The translations under genes and the position numbers were made by a program. Source: Shewanella sp. CG12_big_fil_rev_8_21_14_0_65_47_15 (GTDB taxonomy: Bacteria > Pseudomonadota > Gammaproteobacteria > Enterobacterales > Shewanellaceae). From it: a stretch of DNA of 64,000 nt. Numbering within the stretch: position 1 is the stretch's first letter; the number at the start of each line of letters is the position of its first letter. The DNA is taken from NCBI RefSeq assembly GCF_002783505.1, contig NZ_PFGL01000001.1:216783-280782 (forward strand), in the 5' to 3' direction. A model generated the notes under the pieces. It made no database searches and was not told where the DNA came from. It saw only the letters and a program-made list of their open reading frames with translations. Below, piece after piece: positions 56,508-64,000 of the stretch.

Positions 56508-57128
56508 GTGTTCAAAAATACAACAAAATGCTTCGCGATTCTATCTGTGTTATTACTTTCAGGTTGCGCACAAATCTTAACCGCTGAACAATCAGCCCCT
56601 GAGATCAATTTCAGCACAACCGAAAAACCACTCACTATTGCAGTGATTGATAAACGTGAATACGTAGTAAATAATGATAAAACCCCCGCTTTTGAAGGAC
56701 TAATCAGAAGTGGTTTCGGTATTCCTTACTCTTATAATACCCCCACAAATGAAGCCATGTCTGTCTATCTAACAAACAGACTCTTAGCGGGTTTTAGCAA
56801 AAGAGGGATTAAAGCCGAATCGGTTGAAACATCACCCAATATGAGCATAGACAGCGCCGTCACTCAGGTGAGCAAGAATGGTAGTAAATCAATTATTTTT
56901 GTATTAAATGAATGGAAATATGACTACCACGCCCTATCTGATAATTCTTGGTACAACCTTGACCTGATGATTATCGATGAAAATGGCAATGAGAAGCTTG
57001 TCAAAAATTTTACGGGTGAAAATGATATCCCCGGTGGGGCCATAGTAAACGAAATGCAGCTTATTTATAAGCAACGTTTCGAAGCAATATTTAAAGATGC
57101 GGAAGTCATTCAAGCATTAAGTTTATAA
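56508..57128 (+). CDS. Hypothetical lipoprotein
   Basis: A 206-residue lipoprotein (lipobox LLSGC) beginning at a GTG with AAGGA seven bases upstream. Segments TEKPLTIAVIDKREYVV and SKSIIFVLNEWKYDY suggest an alternating beta/alpha periplasmic domain. I do not recognise the family. Lower GC than neighbours. Monocistronic with its own terminator. Confidence 0.65.
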   Translation: MFKNTTKCFAILSVLLLSGCAQILTAEQSAPEINFSTTEKPLTIAVIDKREYVVNNDKTPAFEGLIRSGFGIPYSYNTPTNEAMSVYLTNRLLAGFSKRGIKAESVETSPNMSIDSAVTQVSKNGSKSIIFVLNEWKYDYHALSDNSWYNLDLMIIDENGNEKLVKNFTGENDIPGGAIVNEMQLIYKQRFEAIFKDAEVIQALSL

Positions 57129-57152
57129 ATTTGGTTTGAGATTTGATTAAAG

Positions 57153-57180
57153 TCCGAAGCCATGTGGCTTCGGATTTTTT
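57153..57180 (+). terminator. Terminator
   Basis: Stem TCCGAAGCC / GGCTTCGGA with a 4-nt loop, then a T tract, 25 bases past the lipoprotein stop. Confidence 0.9.
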
Positions 57181-57395
57181 GTTTTAGCAGTTGGCTAAAG
57201 AGGAAAAACTTAGCGTGCGCCTATGCAGGTTCTGCCGCCATGTTCACTAAGCAAGGTGACAATCGCGCCGATTTGCAAAATCCATAGGAATACACGAAGC
57301 TAAAACCTTCGACGCGAATGCAAGATGGGATCTAAACCCTTTCTGCATCCCAGACTAACACTCTGTGTGTCCTAGCAAAGGAATAGGGAGCGAAC

Positions 57396-58319
57396 ATGAG
57401 CGAACAACAAGCACAGTTTTATGGTGGCCCTAAGGAATGCCCTATTGAAAATGGCCGCATTCAGGTCCAACGCCTTGCCTCAAAAATCGGTGATGTCGGC
57501 GGTATTCCCGTGGCACGGGCAATACCACAAAAAGCGCGTCGTCTTATCGGTCCTTGGTGTTTCCTCGACCATATTGGCCCTGTCACCGACGGCCCACTGA
57601 TGAATGTCGGCCCGCATCCGCACATTGGGCTACAAACCTTTACCTGGATGCTCGAAGGCGAAATCATGCACAGGGACAGCCTAGGTAGCGCCCAAGTGAT
57701 CCGCCCAAAACAAGTTAACTTGATGACAGCCGGACACGGTATCGCCCACACCGAAGAGTCCGTCGAAGGTCATCCCACTATGCACGCGGCGCAGCTATGG
57801 ATTGCCCTGCCGCTGGAGCACAAAGATACCACTCCCAGATTCGATCATTATCCCGCATTGCCAATATGGCACGAGGCCGGTGTCGACTTCACCCTATTAA
57901 TTGGTGCTTGGCAGCATAAGCAGGCGCCCACATTGCACTTTTCCCCCATAGTGGCCATGGATTTATTTGCCACAAAAGACACAGAGCTAACCCTACACCT
58001 CAACCCTAGCTTCGAATATGGGCTTATGCCGCTGGAGGGCAAATTCCAAATCGAGGACGAAAACTTCGATAATAACGATCTCGCCTATCTGGGTATGTTG
58101 CGTGAAACCGTGACGGTAACACTCACTGCCGCTTGTCGCATACTGCTGATTGGCGGCGCGCCACTGGCTGATCCTGTCAATATTTGGTGGAACTTTGTCG
58201 GTCACAGCAAAGCGGAAATTGCCCAGGCCCAAGCCGACTGGGAAGCCGAAGATAAGCGCTTTGATACTGTCCCCGGCTATGTTGGCAAACGATTAGTGCC
58301 ACCGCCAATCCCTTGGTAA
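57396..58319 (+). CDS. Pirin family protein
   Basis: A 307-residue bicupin of the pirin/YhhW-related type. The metal-binding motif of the N-terminal cupin is GPHPHIGLQTFTWMLEGE with H in MTAGHGIAHTEE, both intact; the C-terminal cupin is more divergent. Bacterial pirins have quercetinase-like or regulatory roles; the physiological substrate here is unknown. Probably monocistronic. Confidence 0.9.
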   Translation: MSEQQAQFYGGPKECPIENGRIQVQRLASKIGDVGGIPVARAIPQKARRLIGPWCFLDHIGPVTDGPLMNVGPHPHIGLQTFTWMLEGEIMHRDSLGSAQVIRPKQVNLMTAGHGIAHTEESVEGHPTMHAAQLWIALPLEHKDTTPRFDHYPALPIWHEAGVDFTLLIGAWQHKQAPTLHFSPIVAMDLFATKDTELTLHLNPSFEYGLMPLEGKFQIEDENFDNNDLAYLGMLRETVTVTLTAACRILLIGGAPLADPVNIWWNFVGHSKAEIAQAQADWEAEDKRFDTVPGYVGKRLVPPPIPW

Positions 58320-58401
58320 TCAATTTTACGGATTTTTTACGCGCTATCTAAAAATGCCTTTGTTAGAGTAGCGCTAATTCCGGCAAGGCTATCTTTACCC
58401 C

Positions 58402-59448
58402 ATGACATTTGCAAAGACAGTTTCCATGACCCAATACTGGCGCTCACAACCCACTTTGTTTACTGGCACAGTATTGGTGGCAGCCATTTTCAGCAGTTTT
58501 TTCATCGATCGCTTTCTAGGCTCAACGATTGCCGTACTGCTGATTTTACAGCTGGCCGTGGTACTCATAGCGTTGCAATGTAATGCTAATTTTGCCTATT
58601 TCTCCGCCGTGTACGAGGCTGCCAGTTACAACTTTTTATTTACCACGCCACGCTATTCACTACAGATGTTCCATCTTGATGACATTCTTAACTTAGCCGT
58701 ATTTCTTATCGTTGCCCTCACCACCAGCAAGCTGGCCGAACACTATCGCCGTCAGCAAGATGAACTCAAACAGGCAAACTTAAGCAACAGCATTTTGCTC
58801 TCGGTCTCCCATGATTTACGCACGCCGCTCTCGACCATCATAGGCACACTGACGACACTGAAGGAATACATGCCTAAGCTCAGCCAATCGCAAAAAAATG
58901 AGCTGATAGATAGTGCGGCCGCCGAGAGCCATCGCCTGCACCAATATATCGAAAACCTATTGCAGGCCACTAAGTTACAACATGGTGCACTCAAATTCAG
59001 TTTGAATGAAGACACCATCACCCATGTTTTACATCAGGCTATCGGTCGTTTTCCCACCACACAGCCGCGGATTATCGTCGAGAGTCAACCCAATCTCCCC
59101 ACGGTGATGATCAGCAGTTCATTGATTGAGCAGGCTATTTTTAATGTGCTGGATAATGCACTGCGTTACTCACCCCAAGATAAAAAAGTCACCGTTAAGG
59201 TGTATCGACACGAAAAGATGCTGAGGCTGGATATTCAAGATCGGGGTAGCGGTATAGCAGCCGCAGATAGAGAAGCCGTTTTCGATCTCTTTTATCGCCA
59301 ACATCCCTCCACGGATGGCGGGGCAGGCCTTGGGCTCGCTGTCGCTAAAGGCATCATTACTGCCCATGGCGGCCTGATCAGTGCCGAATCTGCGGCAAAG
59401 GGTAGCCTTATCCGCATTGCTCTACCGATTAACAGGGGCGAGAAATAA
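58402..59448 (+). CDS. KdpD-like sensor histidine kinase, short form
   Basis: A 348-residue kinase with a DUF4118-type four-helix membrane region (about 18-110; FAYFSAVYEAASYNFLFTTPR is the KdpD hallmark). Then HisKA with the phospho-His in SVSHDLRTPLSTIIG (about 137), N box NVLDNALRYSP, G1 DIQDRGSGI and G2 GAGLGLAVAKG. It lacks the N-terminal KdpD and universal-stress domains of full KdpD (about 890 residues). Its stop is immediately followed by the kdpE-like ATG. Confidence 0.9.
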   Translation: MTFAKTVSMTQYWRSQPTLFTGTVLVAAIFSSFFIDRFLGSTIAVLLILQLAVVLIALQCNANFAYFSAVYEAASYNFLFTTPRYSLQMFHLDDILNLAVFLIVALTTSKLAEHYRRQQDELKQANLSNSILLSVSHDLRTPLSTIIGTLTTLKEYMPKLSQSQKNELIDSAAAESHRLHQYIENLLQATKLQHGALKFSLNEDTITHVLHQAIGRFPTTQPRIIVESQPNLPTVMISSSLIEQAIFNVLDNALRYSPQDKKVTVKVYRHEKMLRLDIQDRGSGIAAADREAVFDLFYRQHPSTDGGAGLGLAVAKGIITAHGGLISAESAAKGSLIRIALPINRGEK

Positions 59449-60138
59449 ATGCCATACAAAATCTTGGTCGTGGATGATGAAGCCCAAATTCACACTTTTA
59501 TGCGGATCTCCCTAGAAGCGGAAGGATTTGAATATATTGGTGCATTATCAATTGCATCGGCGTTAACACAATATCATGCACAGCAGCCACACTTACTCGT
59601 ACTCGACCTTGGCCTTCCAGACGGTGATGGCATGGAATTACTACAAACCCTGCGCTCGAGTGACAAAATCCCCGTATTAGTGTTAACCGCCCGCGATCAA
59701 GAGGCAGAAAAGATCCGCCTACTAGAAGCGGGGGCCAATGACTATTTAAGCAAGCCCTTTGGGATCAGAGAATTAATTGCTCGCATTAAGGTATTGCTCC
59801 GCGATCTCGTGGACGAGTCTGCAACGGGTGATTTACTGCACTTTGGCCCGCTTAAACTGCAAAAAAGCACCCACCAGCTATGGCTCGCACAACAGGAAAT
59901 GGCCTTAACCAAAAAAGAATTCGCCCTGATGGAAACCTTAATGTCCCACCCGGGAAAATTAGTCACACAAACCGAATTACTGCGCAATATCTGGGGGGAA
60001 ACCCATCAGGAAGATAGCCACTATCTACGGATTTTAGTTAGCCTGTTGCGTAAAAAACTCAATGATAGCAACGAGCAACAACTGATTAAGACAGAAGTCG
60101 GCTTAGGTTATCGCTTGACTGACCCGAGCCTGCAATGA
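59449..60138 (+). CDS. KdpE-like response regulator
   Basis: A 229-residue OmpR/PhoB-type regulator. Receiver: acidic DDE at 9-11, phospho-Asp about 53 in LVLDLGLPDGDG, Lys in YLSKPFG. C-terminal winged helix: LTKKEFALMETLMSHPGKLV and HYLRILVSLLRKKL. Starts directly after the kinase, so the pair are co-translated. With no kdpABC in the window, the likely target is the potassium transporter directly downstream. Confidence 0.92.
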   Translation: MPYKILVVDDEAQIHTFMRISLEAEGFEYIGALSIASALTQYHAQQPHLLVLDLGLPDGDGMELLQTLRSSDKIPVLVLTARDQEAEKIRLLEAGANDYLSKPFGIRELIARIKVLLRDLVDESATGDLLHFGPLKLQKSTHQLWLAQQEMALTKKEFALMETLMSHPGKLVTQTELLRNIWGETHQEDSHYLRILVSLLRKKLNDSNEQQLIKTEVGLGYRLTDPSLQ

Positions 60139-60189
60139 CTCTTATCGCAATCTAAAAAACTCTCAGCAAAATCTCGAAAGGATATTGGT

Positions 60190-60888
60190 ATGGCACATTT
60201 TACTGTCATCGGATTAGGCCGCTTTGGCGTTGCCGCGAGTCTCGAACTCATGCACTTAGGCCACAGGGTAACAGGTGTCGATAGTGACCCAAAAATCATT
60301 GAAAAATATGTAGAAAGCTTGACCGAAGCCGTCATTTGCGACTGCGCCGATGAAGCGGCGCTACGGGAATTAGATCTGGCCAGTAGCGAAGTTGTGCTTG
60401 TCGCTATCGGTGAGGATATGCAATCGAGCCTGCTCTGCACGCTGGCGCTAAAAAATCTCGGCGTGCAAACGATTTGGGTCAAAGCCAGCACTAAGGCGCA
60501 CCATACCATAGTGTCTAAACTCGGGGTCGCTCGCATCATTCACCCAGAGGAAGAAATGGGTATTCGAGTCGCCCAGTCGCTGAACTATCCCATGGTCAAT
60601 AACTTCCTCACCCTTGGTGACGGACTCTATATTGTTGAAATCCATATTAAACCGCACTTACATCAAACGACAGTTGGCCAACTACTGGGGAGCTTGCAGG
60701 ATAGCGGCAACGATGAACAAACCAATGTCGCCCGCAGCCCCAAGGGCAAAGTGGCGGTGCTAATGGTAAAACGCGAGCTAACGGTGTTTAGCAAGATTGA
60801 TAGCGATTTTATCCTGCACACGGATGACGCCCTATTCCTCTGTGGTAGCCGTGCCGAGTTAAAACACCTAGCACCAAGGTTGGTGTAA
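60190..60888 (+). CDS. ktrA: TrkA/KtrA-type potassium uptake regulator
   Basis: A 232-residue RCK protein: N-terminal Rossmann fold with GLGRFGVAAS, acidic residue in VDSDPKI, then a TrkA_C domain. It forms the cytoplasmic gating ring of a Trk/Ktr channel and senses nucleotides. It lies 51 bp after the response regulator and 1 bp before the membrane subunit, in an apparent operon with both. Confidence 0.92.
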   Translation: MAHFTVIGLGRFGVAASLELMHLGHRVTGVDSDPKIIEKYVESLTEAVICDCADEAALRELDLASSEVVLVAIGEDMQSSLLCTLALKNLGVQTIWVKASTKAHHTIVSKLGVARIIHPEEEMGIRVAQSLNYPMVNNFLTLGDGLYIVEIHIKPHLHQTTVGQLLGSLQDSGNDEQTNVARSPKGKVAVLMVKRELTVFSKIDSDFILHTDDALFLCGSRAELKHLAPRLV

Positions 60889-60889
60889 G

Positions 60890-62254
60890 GTGGTTCAGTG
60901 GCATCCCTCCATCATGGTAATCGAGCATCACCCCAGATCCGATAGAAAGCTGTTAGGCGCCCCACCTTTTATCTTAAGTGCGAGCTTTGCGCTGCTGATC
61001 CTCCTCGGCACTTGCTTACTCAAACTCCCCATCGCCACCGAGTCACCCATCACTTGGTTGCAAAGCCTATTTACCGCCACCTCGGCGGTGACGGTAACTG
61101 GGCTGGTCGTTGTCGACACTGGGACGGTATTTACCTCCTTCGGGCAAATCGTTATCGCACTGTTAATCCAACTCGGTGGACTCGGGCTGATGACCTTTGC
61201 GATTGTCACCCTTATCGCCCTTGGAGGTAAGATTGGTTTCTTGCAACAAACCGTAGCGAAAGAAGCATTTAATCAAACAGATACATCAACGCTGGTTTCA
61301 ACCGCAAAAGCCGTATTGCTATTTTCCCTATTGGTTGAAGCCATAGGCATGCTGATTTTATCTGTTTATTGGAGCCATGAACTCGGTTGGCAAACCAGCC
61401 TATTCCACGGTTTTTTCTATACCATTAGCGCCTTTAATAACGCCGGTTTTGCCCTCAGTGCCGACAGCCTAATGCCCTATGTGGCCGATCCTGTTGTCAA
61501 CCTAACGATTACGGGATTATTTATCGTTGGCGGCCTTGGGTTCTCGGTGTGGATTGACCTTCGACGCAATAGACGTTGGTCAAAACTCAGCGTTTACAGC
61601 CGGATGATGATCACAGGCACTATGCTTATCAATGCCGTGGCCGTGATTGCGATTTACTTGATTGAGTACAACAACCCCAACACCCTCGCGCCCTTAAGTG
61701 AACTCGGCAAATGGTTAGCCTCATGGTTTCAAGCCGTTACCCCGCGCACCGCAGGCTTTAACACCCTAGCCATAGACCAACTCGAAGACGGCACGACGCT
61801 ACTTATGCTGATATTGATGTTTATCGGCGGTGGATCCCTCAGTACCGCCAGCGGGATTAAGGTAGTGACCTTTATGGTGCTAATCCTCGCCACCTATGGC
61901 TATTTGCGCCGCGACGAAGCCATTTATGTGTTTAAACGGGAAATCCCTAAAGATACCGTCAGCAAGGCCTTGGCGCTGACCATGATCTCCATCGGTGTGA
62001 CTTGGCTAGCGATTTTCGCTTTAGTGTTAACCGAAAAAGCGCCATTAATCGATATCGTCTTCGAGGCCGTATCAGCACTGGGTACTGTCGGTTTATCCCG
62101 CGGATTAACTGGCAATTTATCGAATGCAGGCCAAGGCATTATCATCTTTATGATGTTTATGGGACGACTCGGCCCACTGATGCTCGCCTACTTCCTTGCC
62201 AATCCAAGGGTAAAAAAGCTGCGCTATGCAGAAACCAAATTGGCAATTGGGTAA
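60890..62254 (+). CDS. ktrB: TrkH/KtrB-type potassium channel subunit
   Basis: A 454-residue membrane protein with the four pore loops of the Trk/Ktr family, e.g. TATSAVTVTGLVVVDTGT, FYTISAFNNAGFALSADS, TPRTAGFNTLAI and AVSALGTVGLSRGLT. It takes up K+ (often Na+-coupled) with KtrA. The GTG at 60890 abuts the ktrA stop; an ATG at 60914 is the alternative start. Confidence 0.93.
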   Translation: MVQWHPSIMVIEHHPRSDRKLLGAPPFILSASFALLILLGTCLLKLPIATESPITWLQSLFTATSAVTVTGLVVVDTGTVFTSFGQIVIALLIQLGGLGLMTFAIVTLIALGGKIGFLQQTVAKEAFNQTDTSTLVSTAKAVLLFSLLVEAIGMLILSVYWSHELGWQTSLFHGFFYTISAFNNAGFALSADSLMPYVADPVVNLTITGLFIVGGLGFSVWIDLRRNRRWSKLSVYSRMMITGTMLINAVAVIAIYLIEYNNPNTLAPLSELGKWLASWFQAVTPRTAGFNTLAIDQLEDGTTLLMLILMFIGGGSLSTASGIKVVTFMVLILATYGYLRRDEAIYVFKREIPKDTVSKALALTMISIGVTWLAIFALVLTEKAPLIDIVFEAVSALGTVGLSRGLTGNLSNAGQGIIIFMMFMGRLGPLMLAYFLANPRVKKLRYAETKLAIG

Positions 62255-62706
62255 GGATTGATTGGTGGTGGCACACCAAATTTACTGATCATCAAATAGG
62301 AATGATGTTGAGCAAGCGAGGTAATTGAGTTGGCTATGGAGGCGCTGACTTATAGGCGAACCATGGCATTTGCTCTACGACACGGTGAATAGAAACCTTG
62401 GGTTTCTAAGCTTATGAACGAGAGCCATGGATGGCGAACTGGCCGTTAAACACGGATGTTGTTCAAGTCCATCCGTGGATGCTCGACCGCCCCGTCTGAT
62501 GTGAAAGGATTCACAAATGCCGCGATGGCATGGATACCAAAAAGCGGCCATGGGGCGGACGGTCGTCTCACTAATCACCGTGACTATTCTGTTTAACATC
62601 GGTGTAGCCTGTTTGTTTTGAAAGAAGATTAGTAACTCGTTTATGGGACATTTTCGAGTTAAAGCCTTAACTCTAACGCGTCTGTTTTGGATAAAAATAT
62701 CTATGG
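62255..62706. other. Intergenic region without a supported gene
   Basis: About 450 bp containing a small inverted repeat AGAAACC / GGTTTCT at 62391-62407 and a GAGCCATGGATGG segment (about 62440), whose partial likeness appears at the very end of the window (GCCATGGATG). It may be a dispersed non-coding repeat. Open frames on either strand show no coding character. Confidence 0.4.
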
Positions 62707-62832
62707 AGATAACGCCCAATTAAGGTGTGAGGCACGCAATACCGATGCCGCCGCATACCGCCTTAATCACTTAAACCAACGCATAGTAAAAATGCCACGC
62801 GTGCCGAATCACTCTTAAATTGTTTGTTATAC
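62707..62832 (-). repeat. Integron attC site
   Basis: About 126 bp. On the minus strand it begins TATAACAAACAATTTAAGAG, contains CGCACGCGTGGCATTTTT-like and GGCGGTATGCGGCGGC segments, and ends CCTTAATTGGGCGTTATCT. This is the common long attC type seen in Vibrio and other chromosomal integrons. R'' (TATAAC) lies six bases after the stop of the Mrr-like gene; R' is GTTATCT. Confidence 0.85.
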
Positions 62833-62838
62833 CCGGAG

Positions 62839-63660
62839 TTAGTCGTCTGTAAAGTAATCAGTATCAACTCTGAAAGTTGCGTAGCTTTTTACCGAAGTGA
62901 CACCTACCCCGTGGGTTAGCATGAGATCACAAAGAAGATCACCATCAATTAAAACTATACTTTTTTGTTGCTTTTCAACATATGTTTCAGCAGTTTTAGC
63001 AAATGATGACGTTGTAATAAAAACTCCTTTCTGAACATTCTCCATCGCACCAACAAACTGTTGTAGGTCTGGACGACCTATTTTATTAGACGTGTAGCGT
63101 TTTGCTTGGATATAAATCTTATCCAAACCTAGTTTGTCTTCTTTGATAACACCGTCAATGCCCCCGTCACCCGGAGAGCCACTTACAAGCCCAGCTCCTG
63201 GGAAGTCACCTCCATATCCCATAGCTAATAATAAATCGACAACTAAGCGTTCAAAGAAAGCTGGCTCTGAAGATAATATCTGCTCCAAAAGTTGGTTTTT
63301 AACGCCCGCACGATGCTCAAGATATGCGTCATACAGCTTTTCTTCTGGAAGTCTATCGTTTGAAACTTGTACTGATTTTTCTTTTTGTTTCTGAGGCTTT
63401 GAAGTCAGTTGCTGGTCAAGCAAATAGTACTTTGTAACTTTTCCATTTTTACTATCAATAACAAAATGCTTGGCAGGACTAGCTGACGGAAAATCCAACC
63501 CGAAGCAATGCTTGCGAAGTTTGCTGTTTACAATTGCTTCTGGAACCTTAGCACCAAATTCATATAAATTGCGGCTGATTATTTCATCGTATATTTCTTT
63601 GTATGTAAGAGGTTTTTTCAATGTCGAAAGAACTTCTTTTATCACTTCAACAATTGTCAC
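62839..63660 (-). CDS. Mrr-like restriction endonuclease with HARE-HTH domain (integron cassette)
   Basis: A 273-residue protein. N-terminal HARE-HTH-like domain (about 1-80; TIVEVIKEVLSTLKKPLTYK, EIISRNLYEFG). C-terminal Mrr-type PD-(D/E)xK nuclease (about 110-265), with ERLVVDLLLAMGYGG, catalytic GSPGDGGIDGVI and IYIQAKRY, where Asp and the QxK motif form the active site. Mrr enzymes cut DNA with modified bases, so this is a probable type IV defence nuclease. It lies in a single-gene integron cassette, its lower GC differs from its neighbours, and it is followed by an attC. Confidence 0.85.
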   Translation of the reverse strand: MTIVEVIKEVLSTLKKPLTYKEIYDEIISRNLYEFGAKVPEAIVNSKLRKHCFGLDFPSASPAKHFVIDSKNGKVTKYYLLDQQLTSKPQKQKEKSVQVSNDRLPEEKLYDAYLEHRAGVKNQLLEQILSSEPAFFERLVVDLLLAMGYGGDFPGAGLVSGSPGDGGIDGVIKEDKLGLDKIYIQAKRYTSNKIGRPDLQQFVGAMENVQKGVFITTSSFAKTAETYVEKQQKSIVLIDGDLLCDLMLTHGVGVTSVKSYATFRVDTDYFTDD

Positions 63661-63688
63661 TGAACTTTCCTTTTATATATTAGGGTAT

Positions 63689-63797
63689 AACGTCTTAGTA
63701 TTTATGCGCTGCGCTGTTTGCAGGGCATAAATCGCTTGTTGACTCAATCTTAAATATGGCCACAGCCACATCCATGTCAATTGGTATAAATGATGCT
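63689..63797. repeat. Copy C of a dispersed attC-like repeat
   Basis: About 109 bp matching copy B. On the minus strand: CAACAAGCGATTTATGCCC, a loop, GCATAAATACTAAGACG, then the core GTTATAC. ATTTATGC and GCATAAAT pair perfectly, with a second CTGC/GCAG helix inside and AAC/GTT boxes outside, i.e. attC geometry. The leader of the Mrr-like cassette begins at the core. Confidence 0.75.
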
Positions 63798-64000
63798 ATA
63801 GGAATTTGCTTTTTTGCGGTAGCGGTTTTTTATACAGTTTGATGGGTAATCACTTGATATTGTTTTACCTTTCTCGTTCTTTCACGCTTATTTTTTTGCT
63901 GATGAATCGCTATCTAACGACTCAAAACTCCAAGGAATACACCTCCCCTCGGAGTTGCCGCAGGGCGAATAGACAAATTGCGTGAGTCTCGCCATGGATG
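63798..64000. other. Window end, no supported gene
   Basis: AT-rich sequence without a coding signal. It ends in CTCGCCATGGATG, which shares GCCATGGATG with the repeat-like stretch at about 62440. Confidence 0.35.

Noticed and set aside
62375..62719. 114-codon minus-strand ORF
   Set aside because: It runs through repeat-like intergenic DNA and into the attC end; composition and residues do not look like a protein.

Overview
The window looks like a chromosomal segment of a Shewanella species, close to S. oneidensis and the MR-4/MR-7/ANA-3 group. This rests on my recognition of gene neighbourhoods (hutI with hutC-hutU-hutH, mog next to hipBA, a sucrose locus with a TonB receptor and sucrose phosphorylase, mtnC, a KdpDE-like pair with a TrkA/TrkH-type potassium transporter) and on overall protein style. 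No database search was possible. I recognised no rRNA, tRNA, CRISPR array, prophage, insertion sequence or integron integrase.

Layout. 0-5 kb: the end of an M48 metalloprotease carrying a C-terminal type IV pilin-like domain, a DUF2000 protein with an AraC regulator, an azlCD branched-chain amino-acid exporter, and the fused remains of an aminotransferase and an amino-acid 2-oxoglutarate dioxygenase. 5-10.7 kb: the histidine-utilisation genes hutH, hutU and hutC facing hutI, with a HutC-type operator between. 11-16.8 kb: a lipoprotein, an S9 peptidase with Sel1-like repeats and a secreted nuclease. 17.1-19.2 kb: two integron-type gene cassettes without an integrase, one carrying a probable Tse2-like toxin with a small acidic partner, then a second copy of the repeat that bounds them. 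19-31 kb: mixed housekeeping and hypothetical genes with several decayed genes (a GFA / MerR / small-ORF remnant and a frameshifted HPP protein). 31-41.9 kb: a MORN-like repeat protein, a long-chain acyl-CoA ligase and two divergent ABC export systems. 42-46 kb: a GlxA-like regulator, mog and hipBA. 46-54 kb: sucrose utilisation (scrK, TonB receptor, scrT, scrP, scrR) with two identical ScrR-type operators. 54-62.3 kb: an MFS drug exporter, an NlpC/P60 lipoprotein, a lipoprotein, a pirin, and a KdpDE-like two-component system beside potassium-uptake genes. 62.7-63.7 kb: a third integron-type cassette carrying an Mrr-like restriction endonuclease with a HARE-HTH domain, again bounded by the same repeat.

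The most interesting structure is the repeat present in three copies (about 18.39, 19.08 and 63.69 kb). It ends in an attC-like hairpin and core. Two copies lie exactly at the upstream boundary of attC-terminated cassettes (a toxin pair, an unknown gene, an Mrr nuclease). This suggests cassettes captured at dispersed sites away from any integron platform. The other theme is decay: at least five genes are truncated, fused or frameshifted while their neighbours stay intact.
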